Origin: Diplonema japonicum
Taxonomy: Eukaryota; Euglenozoa; Diplonemea; Diplonemida; Diplonemidae
Reading direction: 5' to 3'
Assembly: GCA_964019335.1 (NCBI GenBank)
Contig: OZ025656.1
Coordinates: 432,001-496,000, forward strand
DNA length: 64,000 bases
Position numbers and translations under genes: made by a program. Of this stretch, positions 55,010 through 64,000 are shown piece by piece; the first letter of the stretch is position 1; each line of letters opens with the position of its first letter. The notes under the pieces were generated by a model, which saw only the letters and a list, made by a program, of their open reading frames with translations, had not been told where the DNA came from and searched no databases.

Positions 55010-55064
<55 letters not shown>

Positions 55065-55764
55065 AGACACTGACAGCACGCGTATCAGGGACAGACGTGT
55101 TCAAGTACTTGAAGTGGGAGTCCGGTGTGCATCGTGTACAGCGCATCCCACAGAGCGAGTCTGGGGGTCGGACCCACACGTCGACAGCGGGTGTCAAGGT
55201 CTTGCCCACTTTCGAGCCGGATGATATAACGGTGAGCTTTCCACGTGAAGACTTTAAATTCACAAGTTCACGCAACACCGGTCCCGGTGGGCAGAGTGTC
55301 AACAGCACGAACACCCTTGCGATCTGGAAGCACATCCCGACAGGAATGGTCATGAAGGAAGGCAGCGGGAGGGACTTGCAAAACAACGCTGCTCTGGGAT
55401 GGGACAAACTGATCGGAAGGCTGTGGGAGTTGGAGAAGGAAGCAGTATGCTAAACAAAGGGGGGAAAAAAGAAAGAACCAAACAGGCTATCTCGAAGAAG
55501 GAGAACACGCGGTCATCTCTCGCCTTCAGTCTTGACAGGCACAACAAAATCAGGACCTACAACTGGTCCAGACAGAATATCGTGGACCACAGGCTTCCCA
55601 ACACTCAAAACACTGTAATGTTGGACGAATTCTATGAAGGGTCAGATCTCGATTTGCTGATCGAGCGGCTGCAGGCACAAGATGTGGCCACCAGACGAGA
55701 CGGGTGGCTCAAGGAAAAGGCTGCTGAGCTTCGAACCCCTCCAGTGACAAACCAGAAAAAATAA
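54471..55764 (+). CDS. Organellar class I peptide chain release factor
   Basis: Exons 54471..54995, 55067..55444 and 55486..55764, 393 aa. The N-terminus MLLRSVRWNTYRRWASSG is a typical mitochondrial presequence. Domain blocks: LELSGGAGGQEADLFAKELF, WESGVHRVQRIPQSESGG, THTSTAGV, the catalytic GPGGQSVN, and IRTYNWSRQNIVDHRL. The GGQ loop catalyses peptidyl-tRNA hydrolysis. In RF1 the P-x-T motif after HRVQRV reads UAA/UAG; here the site is PQS. RF2 would have SPF. The overall context (ESGVHRVQRIP, GRTHTS) is RF1-like. The first intron holds about 50 consecutive A. The unusual tripeptide may reflect altered stop-codon use in the organelle. Confidence 0.88.
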
Positions 55765-55881
55765 TCATTATTATTGACGTACGATGTCCCCCCCTTTTTT
55801 TTCTTCTTCTTGCTCTACATACGGAAAAGCATCAAAGAGAGGGGAAGGGGGACAAAAGGAGACGAAGGGAGAAAAAAAAAG

Positions 55882-57890
55882 ATGAAGTTCGGACAACAAC
55901 TGCTGAGTGAGTTCAATTTAGAGTGGGGTCTCGACGCCTACGTTGGTTATAAGAGCCTGAAGGAGCTTCTGAAAGATATCAAGGTTTTATAGGGAAGAAG
56001 AAAAAAAGAAGAGGAAAAAAAAAAAAAAAAAACAGGCGAAGAAAACAGATGTGGAGATCTTCTTTAAATCGATACAAGAGGATCTGCAGATGGTGAACTT
56101 GTTTTTCAAAAACCAAGAGACGACGCTGTACGACTCAACGAGGGTTCTGAGAGACACCTCTCAAGAGAAGGTCTCGAAGAAGGACGTGTTCGAGTGTTAC
56201 AACCAGGCCAAGGCGATCCATAGGTACCAGGACCTCAACAAACTCTGTTTCGAGAAAATTATCAAGAAGTTTTTGAAACGAATGGGTCTACGACAGAGAA
56301 AGAAGGACGAAGAGGCTCAGGTAGAGGAGCCCCCAATGTTCTCCAAGAAGCAAGAAACCGAGCTCAGACTCCGCTGCGACGAATTCTTAGAAACCGTGGA
56401 AGACTCTTACTTCCAGAACCCCGAGAAGGTAGATCTTGCGAAGACCATGCAGGACATGGAAGTATGTATCCTCACGCCCCTTCTCATGTCCACACAGATC
56501 GTGTACTCTGAGAGCTTTGCAAACGGCGACGAAATTCTGTCTCAGGATGTTTTGGAGAAGGTCTGGTCGATGGACCACAGGTCGCAGTCCCGTATCATCG
56601 ACTACACTGACGCGCACTACTACAAAGAAAAGCTTAGGAAGCGGGAGGTGTGGAAGGGGATAAAATAAAATAAAATAAAAATACAGCAACATTACGCGTG
56701 CAGAATCCTCTGCGGCAGTACCAACCGATCCCTCGCCAGGAACGTTTCGAGGTGTCTCGGGCACAAGTCCCTCTGCAACGCGAGGGTCGCTACCTTCGCA
56801 AACGGCGAGTGCAACCTCCAGGTTCTTGACAATGTATGGTGATCGAAACGGGGAATATCAAAAAGATCTTTCACCACAGATCCGAGGCGACGACGTCTTC
56901 CTGTTCCAGTCTGCATCCTTCACAGACGAAGTGAGCCTTGCTCATGCGCAGATGGAGCTTCTCCTCTTGGTGCACACCTGCAGGCTTGCCAGCGCTGCAC
57001 GTATCACTGCTGTTATGCCGTACATGGCGTACCAGTCGAAGAAGCAACCGATGAGCGCGTTTGCGCAGATGATCACGAAGATGGGTGTTGATAGGATACT
57101 GACGGTGGACATGCTGTCTGGGCAGATCCAGGGCTACTTCGAGTCGACCCCATTGGACAACGTGAAGGTGCTGATGGAGTTTGTGAAATATTTCAGAGAG
57201 AAGTTCGACAACAAGGTGGAAGACTACGCGTCACAGGTGTGCATCGTGTCGCCACGCTCGACGGCGGTGGACAGGGCAAAAGAGTTCGCGGACGAACTGG
57301 GGTGCGGGCTGGCAACAGTAATCAGACGAAGGAAGGAAGAAGAAGAGGAAGAGAACAAACTGTCATGGAAGTTCAAGGAGGTAAGTGAGATCGTAGGCGA
57401 TGTTAAAGGGAAGATCTGCATCATCTTAAGCTGCATACTGGATGAGGGTGAGAACATGGCAGGCGTCGCTGAAGAGGTTGTGAGTGCGGGAGCCACCGAG
57501 GTCTACGCCGCGGCCGTGCATGGAGTCTTCGCAGGCCAGGCTGTGGAAAGGCTCGACAATGCGCCCATTGAGGAAGTTGTTGTGACCGACACCATTTGTC
57601 AGGATGATCTCATGTCTTCCTTTGCCAAGCTTCGTGTGATTCCTGTTGCGCCTCTCCTTGCGGAGTGCGTCGACAGGATCCACTCCGAAGCCTCCCTTGG
57701 TGGCATGATGAAGGCCAGGAGAAACTACACCCCTGCGGTTTCTCGTCGTGTTTCAGCCATGCCCACCTCCGAGTCACATGACATTCTGTCCCACCTCGAA
57801 GGCGTGGATCTCACAACCCTCACCAAGCTTCAAACCAGCGATGGCCGACTCTCTCCAGTATGTTTGGAACAAAAAAAGATGAGAAAATAA
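55882..57890 (+). CDS. SPX domain fused to PRPP-synthetase-like domain
   Basis: Five exons: 55882..55983, 56036..56461, 56498..56647, 56687..56833 and 56880..57890, 611 aa. Residues 1-150 are an SPX domain: MKFGQQLLSEFNLEW, YVGYKSLKELLK, and the Lys cluster LNKLCFEKIIKKFLKR that binds inositol pyrophosphates. A 75-residue linker leads into a full PRPP-synthetase fold: ILCGSTNRSLARNVS, ATFANGEC, then after splicing LDN-IRGDDVFLFQSASF, and VDMLSGQIQGYF. Catalytic blocks are altered: YMAYQSKKQPMSA replaces YARQDRK, VSPRSTAVDRAKEFA lacks the usual DAGG, and SCILDEGENMAG replaces the DDxxxTGGT PRPP loop. It therefore resembles PRPP-synthetase-associated proteins more than active enzymes. The two halves join only if the 39-nt intron at 56648 is removed; the unspliced frame stops at 56668. 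Confidence 0.82.
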
Positions 57891-58630
57891 AACAAAAAAA
57901 ATGTAGATCACTACAAAAAGGGGCGCTTTTAAATAAATTATGAGGGGCGGCGGGAGTGGGGAGGGGGGAATCACCCCATCCCCACTTTTTTTGTTTTACT
58001 ACTTTTGGGGGCAGATTACAGACAAAAGATATTACGGAAAAACAAAGGGGTTCATAAAAAACATTTTTTATTTTATTTTTTATTATTACGTGTGTTCCAT
58101 AAAGTAGGAGATGTTTCATTAGAAACAAGAGGAGGAGGAGGGGGAGGATACATGCGAAAAGTATGAGGAAGGTAAAAAGAAAAAAAGAAGAAGAAATTAG
58201 ATAGGAATGCCAACGATAGAAAAATGGAAGAAGGAAGGAAAGACCAGCTGGCCGTGTGTGCTTCCAGTCTGGGTTTCCCATCTCACCCTCCCCCCCTTTC
58301 AGGCTGCACGTTCCGTGTGTCGGTGAAAAGAAATTGCCTTTTTTTTTTTTTCCTTGATCATTTCCCCCCTTTTCCCCCTTAACCCATCCTCTGTTCCCAA
58401 TACCCCCTTGGTGAAGGAGAAATCACAAAAACGAAAGAAAAAAATAAAATTGGAGGGGGGGAGGAAACAACTTGTCGCGCAATATGGGGGGGGGGGGGGG
58501 GGGGGGGGCAACACCCCCCCCCCCCCCCCCCTCCGTCCCGTCTTTCTCTTTCCCCCCTCTTTTTATTTTAATATTTTGTTACACAAACAAAAAATGAAAA
58601 CCTCCCAAAAAGGGAAAAACAAAAAAAGAA
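57891..58630 (+). other. Homopolymer-rich spacer
   Basis: No gene supported. It includes facing G (about 20) and C (about 18) runs at 58487-58531, T runs near 58060, and an A-rich leader for the next gene. Confidence 0.6.
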
Positions 58631-59840
58631 ATGCCCCCCCGGCGAGGTATCTCAAGTGAATGGTTGGGGGTAGTGGTGGGGTTGATGATAATAGCAGTGG
58701 TGTCTATTATAGGCTATCAAAGAAGAGTGGACAATAGGAGCGACAGAGGGGCAACAACAAGGTTCCAGGGCAACGAAGCGATGATCCGCCTGGAAAACAT
58801 GGAAGAAAGAATCGGGTCGCTCCGGGGACAGGTCGGAAGACTAAGCAACCTGGAGACCAAGGTAGCAGACCTCACAAGCGAAATAAGAAAGATCTCAAAA
58901 AAGCTCGACAAATCCGGCGAATCCCTTGAGTCCAATTCTGACCATTCATCCAACACCGGCAGCGATACCCCAGTACCTGATACAACCTTGCAAAACCCTA
59001 TAATAGAGAATATCGAATGCCCAGCATTGTCTCCTTCTGTTCATATGGAAATCCCTTTGGAACACCTTCCGAGGAAGAAGAAAACGACGGTTGCTCAGAA
59101 ATACGATAGGCGGGCAGTGAACTGTAACGGGAAAGGGCTTTGGTCTGCGGTGAGCAAGGAGGATCACTACAAGATCATGCAGCGGATAGGGAAGACCATC
59201 AACGTGAAGAAGAACGACTTGCTGTTCGATTGGGGCAGCGGGTGCGGCCACAAGCTACAATGGTTTGCAAAAGAATTTGAAACATCTGGTCTCGGGGTGG
59301 ACCTGTCGTACAAGTCCCTCCTTTACGCTTGGCAAAATACAACGAAATCCAACAAATTCTGCTACGGCGATGGTTCTAACTTGGAATGGATCCCTGACAA
59401 CACATTCGATGCCGTTTTCTCCTTCGGCTCCATTTTCCATGTCTATAACGAAACTCTAATGTGCAGGTCGTACAGGGAAATGGTACGAATAGCGAAGAAG
59501 GGCGCGAAGATCTTCAACGGTTGGACTGCAGAGGATGAGTTTCCAAACATGGCGGTGTGTGTGTTTTTTTTTTCTTCTTTTTTTTCTTTCTAATGGAATG
59601 ATGTTCTCCTCCAGGTGTTTCATTGCTTCAAAGATATCGACGTTGAAAAAATCGAAGTCATAGAAGAACTCAAAGACCTTTTTAAGGGGATCAAAACATT
59701 CCCAACAAAATACAAAGGGTATGCTGAGGGAAAAAGAATCTAAAAAAAAAAAAAAAAGGTATGGTCACGAAATTGTGAACGGCAAGGCTGAACGGCGGCT
59801 CCTCCGACCCGTCTCGTACACTCATTTAATAACAAAATAA
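58631..59840 (+). CDS. Signal-anchored SAM-dependent methyltransferase
   Basis: Exons 58631..59554, 59615..59718 and 59759..59840, 369 aa. Residues 11-28 (WLGVVVGLMIIAVVSIIGY) anchor the protein, followed by a coiled-coil stem (RLENMEERIGSLRGQVGRL). The catalytic region has motif I LLFDWGSGCGHKLQWFA, an acidic strand end GLGVDLS, GDGSNLEWIPDNTFDAVFSF and a final beta strand AKKGAKIFNGW, the class I methyltransferase order. Exon 3 ends in RRLLRPVSYTHLITK. Type II topology with a stem suggests a Golgi or ER-lumen enzyme acting on glycans or proteins. Substrate unknown. The first intron is T-rich; the second ends A-run/ag directly. Confidence 0.78.
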
Positions 59841-59841
59841 G

Positions 59842-59880
<39 letters not shown>

Positions 59881-60049
59881 CTTCTCCCCTTTAGAAAGAA
59901 GAAGTGAGCGAAAGCTAGAAATTTTTTATTCCCCCCCACCTCTGTTTTTTTCTTAATTATTTGCCTTTTCCCCTCATCTCCCTTCCGGCATTCTTCACCT
60001 AATTATTAAGGAGTATTACAATAAGAATTATCATCATAAAAATCACAAC

Positions 60050-61694
60050 ATGGATAACAAGAAGCTATTGCTAGGAGGTGCAGGGACTGCTGTCCTTGTG
60101 GGTTGCTGCGTGGCATGGAACAAGAGCAAGCAGGTGAGCGAAGATGAGGAAGGGGAGGAGGAGGCTTTTATCCCTAACGCTGCTGCGTTGGTAGAATTAA
60201 AGAGGAAGGGAGGGAAATCAGAGGAAGAGATCAGGAGAGAAGACGCCCTCATGAAGATCAAGAAAGGGCCCCGCCAAGGGTGTTCTCTACCTGAAGGGTC
60301 AATTGCCAGGATGGCCAATGGGAGCGTCCTTAAGTCTTACGTCCCGATGATCAATGCATGCAAAGCGAGGAAGTTCGCGGAAATGCCCAAAGCAGCCCAG
60401 GGTCCTCCTAGCTCGTATCCTGATGCGAATGAACTGTGGGCCAGCCCAAAAGAGCACGAATACCTCACCACCGCCACCGACGGCACCCGTTGGCAGTGGA
60501 CCAACTTCACCACTTTGGACGAGTCCAGCCAGCTTGTCTCCACACAGCACACCTACTACTCGGAGGCCTACGGCGTCAAGATCATCTTGATCCCCACCCT
60601 GAGGTTGGCTGACCGTAAATTTTTCGACTTCGCGCTCTCCGAGGCCCTCCTTCATGAGGCCGTTGTTATTGTAGAAAGCCTCCATCACGAAACGCGAAAC
60701 AAGACCATCAAGAATGCTGAGGCTGAAATTAAAAAGCGCACCCAGCCGTACACGAGGATGTCAGCACAGAGCGCATTCTCTATCCAGCAGCAGGCGTACT
60801 CAAGGGGCGAAGGTAAGGTGTCACAGGATATCGGTGGGGAGTGTGTGACGCTTGACTACCTGACCACCTGCATCGAGGCACACACGCATTGGCTGCTGGG
60901 CGATGCCGGCCTTAGCGACGCTGAGATGAGCAATGTTGGGGTAACTGTAAACGCTATAGAGACCTTCAGGGCGCTCTGCCACGTGAGGGAGCTTGAGCTT
61001 TTTAACGTCGTCGACCAGTGCCTCGTGGCAGCTGCAACCACCAGCTCCTGGAAGGAAGTGACCGGCCAGCAGAAGGAGGGCGACAAGGTGTTGGTGCTGC
61101 CATGGAACGGGCGTCACTGCTCACGAATTGAAAAGTTCCTGACGAAGCACAGGGGGTTCTCTGTGCTGGATGAGTACAAGCACCGCATTATATTTGAGAA
61201 GGAGCAGGTTATCAAGATGGTGTCGAAGGCCACCACGGAGGATCTTGAGGACGGGAAGGAGAACCAGAAGCTGCTATTGAAGGAAACTAAGCTGCCTGAG
61301 AACCCCCTCGGACCGGCCCCCTCGCACAACTTTGGGGAGTTCGCGAGCATGGTATGTTGAAGGCTTTGAAAACCAACACATGTAGGAAAACTTGAACTAC
61401 CTGAAGGAACTATCGGCAATGAAAGAGAACAACACTGGTGAGTCGCTAGAGATCTTGGTGGAAGCTGGTGCTGATGCACCTGAAAAGAAAGTGGAAGAGG
61501 TAAAGAAGGTGGAAGAGGAGGTGGAAGAGGTAAAGGAGGTGGAGGAGAGTGACAAGGTGGAGGAAACCAAGCCTGAGGAAGCAGAAGCGGAGGAGGAGGT
61601 GGAAGAAGTGGAAGAAATAGAAGAAGTGGAAGAGATCGAAGAAATTGAAGAAGAAGCCACGCAGGAGGAAACTCAGGCACCTGGTTCTGCCTAG
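60050..61694 (+). CDS. Membrane-anchored protein with acidic tail
   Basis: Exons 60050..61351 and 61386..61694, 536 aa. Residues 5-22 (KLLLGGAGTAVLVGCCVAW) form an N-terminal anchor without basic presequence. The roughly 350-residue middle is mixed alpha/beta (GVKIILIPTLRLADRKFFDF, LLHEAVVIVESLHHETRN), distantly reminiscent of TraB-type domains, but I cannot support that call. The C-terminus, coded by exon 2, is an almost pure Glu/Val/Lys repeat (VEEVEEIEEVEEIEEIEEE). Acidic tails of this sort bind basic proteins or metal. Function unknown. Confidence 0.7.
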
Positions 61695-61967
61695 CGCGTT
61701 CTTTTTTTCCCCCCTCCCAGTAGTGTGTGTGATTTTTTACCCCCCCATTTTTACTTTCCCCCACAAGCCTTCATGACCATTTTGATGAAAGTTGCGAAGT
61801 GCTGGATCACAATACCACCTTTCTTCCCCCTCATTTTTTGACTTTTATTTTATATCCCCGACGTTTAATGCTTTTTTCTTTTCTTTTCCTCTTTTCTCCC
61901 CTACCCCTTTTCTTATCTCCTTTTAAGTGATCTGATGATTTGTTTCACCAAAAAAGAAAAGCTTCCG

Positions 61968-62031
61968 AAGCGGGTTAATGGACAGTCACCTTTGCTGTAA
62001 GGTGCTTTGTTGGACGTACTCTCGCAAGATG
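61968..62031 (+). repeat. 64-bp stem-loop repeat, unit 1
   Basis: Starts aagcgggttaatggacag, contains the hairpin CACCTT-TGCTGT-AAGGTG and ends ggacgtactctcgcaagatg. A tctgatgat just upstream resembles a C box, but no matching D box is convincing. Confidence 0.85.
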
Positions 62032-62151
62032 CATGCATTGGACCAAATCTCCTTCTGAACTAAACGTGGCGGACGTGTCGCAGATGTAACGAACAGTTCT
62101 CCTTTTCACTTATTCTGACTTTCGTCTACTTCCACTTCTTCGTAAACAAGA

Positions 62152-62215
62152 AAGCGGGTTAATGGACAGCCACCTTTGCTGTAAGGTGTGTTGTTGGACG
62201 TACTCTCGCAAGATG
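62152..62215 (+). repeat. 64-bp stem-loop repeat, unit 2
   Basis: Differs from unit 1 at only a few bases (cagcc for cagtc, gtgtg for gctt), all outside the hairpin stem. Spacer to unit 1 is about 120 bases of unrelated sequence. Confidence 0.85.
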
Positions 62216-62297
62216 CCTTCGGAGATGCCCAAGGAATGAAACAAAAACGAGTGACTTTTTGGATACTTGTTTCCCACTTTTTTTCGAAAACAAAAGA

Positions 62298-62361
62298 AAG
62301 CGGGTTAATGGACAGTCACCTTTGCTGTAAGGTGCTTTGTTGGACGTACTCTCGCAAGATG
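62298..62361 (+). repeat. 64-bp stem-loop repeat, unit 3
   Basis: Matches unit 1 across the core. The stem CACCTT/AAGGTG is again intact. Spacer to unit 2 is about 82 bases. All three units share the same orientation. Confidence 0.85.
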
Positions 62362-62498
62362 TGTTGTACTTTTCGGCCAATATGTAAGAAATGTCAGGAT
62401 GACTTCTACATGTTGGTCGTTGCTTCTTCCTGAATTACTTTTTCGAGGAACATAGCTGACAACACACAGTAGGCTCGCCCCGGAATTCCCCTAAGATC

Positions 62499-62513
62499 AT
62501 CATCCAGGAATAC
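62499..62513 (+). other. Acceptor-like site before DPH4 start
   Basis: atcatcatccag/gaatacATG. The tract is weaker than the others, but spacing to the ATG is similar. Confidence 0.3.
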
Positions 62514-62933
62514 ATGAGTCATTATGATGCTTTAGGGCTGAGTGAAGGAACAGGGGTAAAGGAGGTGGTGACGGCTTACAGGAAGAAGGTGTTAGAAGCA
62601 CATCCGGACAAAGGAGGAGACCCCGAGACATTCAGCAAAATACAGGTAGCATACGAAGTTCTAGGGAACGAGGAGAAAAAAGCTGACTACGACAAAGAGA
62701 TGTACAGCAAGAAGATGGACTTGGAAAATTGCAGCTCTGAGGTGCACCAGTTGCGAGATGTTCAAAAGACGGAAAACGAGACACGCGACGGGATGGGGTG
62801 GGAGATACCGTGCAGGTGTGGGGGTGTCTTTGAAGTGCTGGAAGACGATTTACAAGCAACGCAAGAGGAAGGGGGCGACAGCATGATCGTGGGCTGCACC
62901 CACTGCTCGCTGCAGGTGGAGATTGTGCTGTGA
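62514..62933 (+). CDS. DPH4: Diphthamide biosynthesis protein 4 (DNAJC24-like)
   Basis: Intron-free, 139 aa, the usual length. A J domain at residues 3-65 has YRKKVLEAHPDKGGDPETF with the HPD tripeptide that stimulates Hsp70. A DPH-type (CSL) zinc finger follows: EIPCRCGGVFEV and IVGCTHCSLQVEIVL, giving the four Cys ligands. This fusion is specific to DPH4, which supports the DPH1-DPH2 step of diphthamide synthesis on elongation factor 2. DPH3, another CSL protein, lacks the J domain. Confidence 0.93.
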   Translation: MSHYDALGLSEGTGVKEVVTAYRKKVLEAHPDKGGDPETFSKIQVAYEVLGNEEKKADYDKEMYSKKMDLENCSSEVHQLRDVQKTENETRDGMGWEIPCRCGGVFEVLEDDLQATQEEGGDSMIVGCTHCSLQVEIVL

Positions 62934-62995
62934 GTAAATTATCATTGTTTAGCAGACATGGCCGGCCAACTTACACGAAGGCATTTACACATAAC

Positions 62996-64000
62996 ATGCA
63001 GCCCATAATCACGGTAGAAATATCAGACGACGAAGTTGATGACGAGAAGTTCAACGACTCCCGGCCAAGCTCGCCGGTTTCAGTCGTGCCTAAGCCTTTG
63101 ATTATCTGCAGCCCGTTCAGCTGGACACCAAAAGACACCACAGGCATAGCGACGCCGGACGAACTAGAAGCAGTGATCCTGCTCGAGCGTGAAGTCGATT
63201 GCGTGGAGCTCGTCATCAAATCGCACTTCTACTGGGAGTGGTGCGAGGTGAAACGGACGCTCATAGGCAGCAACATCTCACTGTCGTGCGATTGCGATAG
63301 CTTTAAGACGGTCATCGAGGAATATGTGCGCGGCTCGGAGCTGGAGTACGATGAGGAGATTGTGAATGAAATCGCAACGACGGCCAAAGCGAACGGGATT
63401 ATGTTTCTAGAACCGTTTCTAAACCTTGTCGACACGCCTTTCCACACACACGAACTGAACGCGTTGTGGGGCAGAAGGTCCCTTGCCTACATCAAATCCA
63501 TAGCACACAGTAAGTATCGCATCTTTGAAGCGTACATTCAAGAAGCCTTCCAGAAGGGCGAGTACAGCCACGACATCGACAGTGCCATCCTGCCTGCCGA
63601 CGTGATCTGGAGCGCCTTCGAGGAAGTTGGCATCACGTTCCTCACTGACTACTACAAAAGCATGCTCTATCACAGGTACGCTTCTTGCAGTGGGCGGACA
63701 GAGCTCAAAATGATGAAAGCTGATTCTCTACTAGCGGCCTTGGAGGTTGTCGGCAGTATCGCAGACATCTGGTTGTGCAGAGAGCTCTTGGGATCTGTCA
63801 CCCATGCTTGCAGCAGGGATCTGCTTATGCAGGTTCAAAGCCTGTCGTTCCCCCCCAGATGCTTGATACAAACTTCTGGTTCACCTGCCAGCAGCCTCGC
63901 CCCTAGCCCGAGCTGCACCCCAAGGAACAGCGCCAACACACAGCCTGCACCAATTACACCGGTTACTGCAGTCACCAACATTTCCTTCATGACGAACGCT
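62996..64000 (+). CDS. Hypothetical protein, 3' partial
   Basis: From the ATG at 62996 (MQPIITVEISDDEVDDEKFN) the frame stays open for 335 codons to the window edge. An acidic N-terminus is followed by a helical domain (ELEAVILLEREVDCVELVIK; WSAFEEVGITFLTDYYKSML) and then a Ser/Pro/Thr-rich segment (SPASSLAPSPSCTPRNS). An upstream ATG at 62958 opens a 16-codon frame that overlaps the main start and may be an upstream ORF. A donor-like gtaagt at about 63510 lies in frame without evidence of use. No family recognised. Confidence 0.65.
   Translation, partial: MQPIITVEISDDEVDDEKFNDSRPSSPVSVVPKPLIICSPFSWTPKDTTGIATPDELEAVILLEREVDCVELVIKSHFYWEWCEVKRTLIGSNISLSCDCDSFKTVIEEYVRGSELEYDEEIVNEIATTAKANGIMFLEPFLNLVDTPFHTHELNALWGRRSLAYIKSIAHSKYRIFEAYIQEAFQKGEYSHDIDSAILPADVIWSAFEEVGITFLTDYYKSMLYHRYASCSGRTELKMMKADSLLAALEVVGSIADIWLCRELLGSVTHACSRDLLMQVQSLSFPPRCLIQTSGSPASSLAPSPSCTPRNSANTQPAPITPVTAVTNISFMTNA

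Larger units (their letters stand above)
61695..62513 (+). other. Spacer carrying a three-copy repeat
   Basis: No protein gene supported. T/C-rich at 61695-61925, then three spaced copies of a conserved 64-bp unit (see separate entries), then the DPH4 leader with ccag at 62504-62507. Confidence 0.65.

Noticed and set aside
61936..62062. C/D-box snoRNA around the first repeat unit
   Set aside because: A tgatga-like C box exists only before unit 1, and no paired D box or terminal stem is seen; units 2 and 3 lack it.
1..64000. tRNA, rRNA or CRISPR features
   Set aside because: No cloverleaf with intact A and B boxes, no rRNA-like conserved stretches and no regular repeat-spacer array were seen; the 64-bp repeats are too few and irregularly spaced for CRISPR in a eukaryotic context.

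Overview
The window is nuclear DNA of a unicellular, probably flagellated eukaryote. Genes are cut by short GT-AG introns (about 36-110 nt; typical donors gtatg, gtgtg, gtaag). Introns and intergenic DNA are full of long homopolymers (A or T runs of 15-50, C and G runs of 10-20), while coding DNA is balanced in composition. Every gene I can support, about thirty, lies on the + strand. Several start codons sit just behind a pyrimidine tract plus CAG with no upstream coding exon. One-directional gene order plus acceptor-like leaders recalls polycistronic transcription with spliced-leader trans-splicing; with true GT-AG cis introns this fits a euglenozoan of the diplonemid kind best. That placement is inference, not proof.

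Layout. 1-5.8 kb: a 5'-truncated TRIM37-like B-box/MATH protein, an orphan 652-codon reading frame, a membrane-anchored propeller-like protein and calcineurin B. 5.8-7.05 kb: homopolymer-rich intergenic DNA. 7-14.5 kb: a WW/coiled-coil protein, a small membrane protein (region with a possible frame break), prohibitin and an ankyrin protein. 14.6-17.4 kb: five tandem copies of a 94-aa Cys-rich zinc-ribbon-like gene. 17.86-19.6 kb: an assembly gap followed by a decayed DNA transposon with about 170-bp terminal inverted repeats. 19.7-23.8 kb: two almost identical five-pass membrane-protein genes. 24.3-35.2 kb: a large coiled-coil protein, a PIP kinase with PH/GRAM-like and EF-hand regions and a long C-terminal extension, and HID1. 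35.8-41.7 kb: a Nudix protein, a DRC12/CCDC153-like axonemal protein, a type II glycosyltransferase-like protein, a Tudor-like-tailed protein and TVP23. 41.8-50.1 kb: ORC5, a TIG/ankyrin protein, ribosomal protein uL23, a small basic coiled-coil protein and a YAK1/DYRK kinase. 50.7-64 kb: a 992-aa TIG-like protein, ARV1, an organellar class I release factor, an SPX-PRPP-synthetase fusion, an anchored methyltransferase, an acidic-tailed membrane protein, a three-copy stem-loop repeat, DPH4 and a gene running off the right edge.

Neighbours do not form an obvious pathway. Recurrent themes are secretory trafficking (HID1, TVP23, ARV1), calcium and phosphoinositide signalling (calcineurin B, PIP kinase), and phosphate/nucleotide metabolism (SPX-PRS). 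The SPX domain spliced in frame onto a PRPP-synthetase-like domain with altered catalytic motifs is the most unusual architecture in the window. Exon joins were worked out by hand from frame and splice signals; the multi-exon models given as sets of exons all sum to whole codons.
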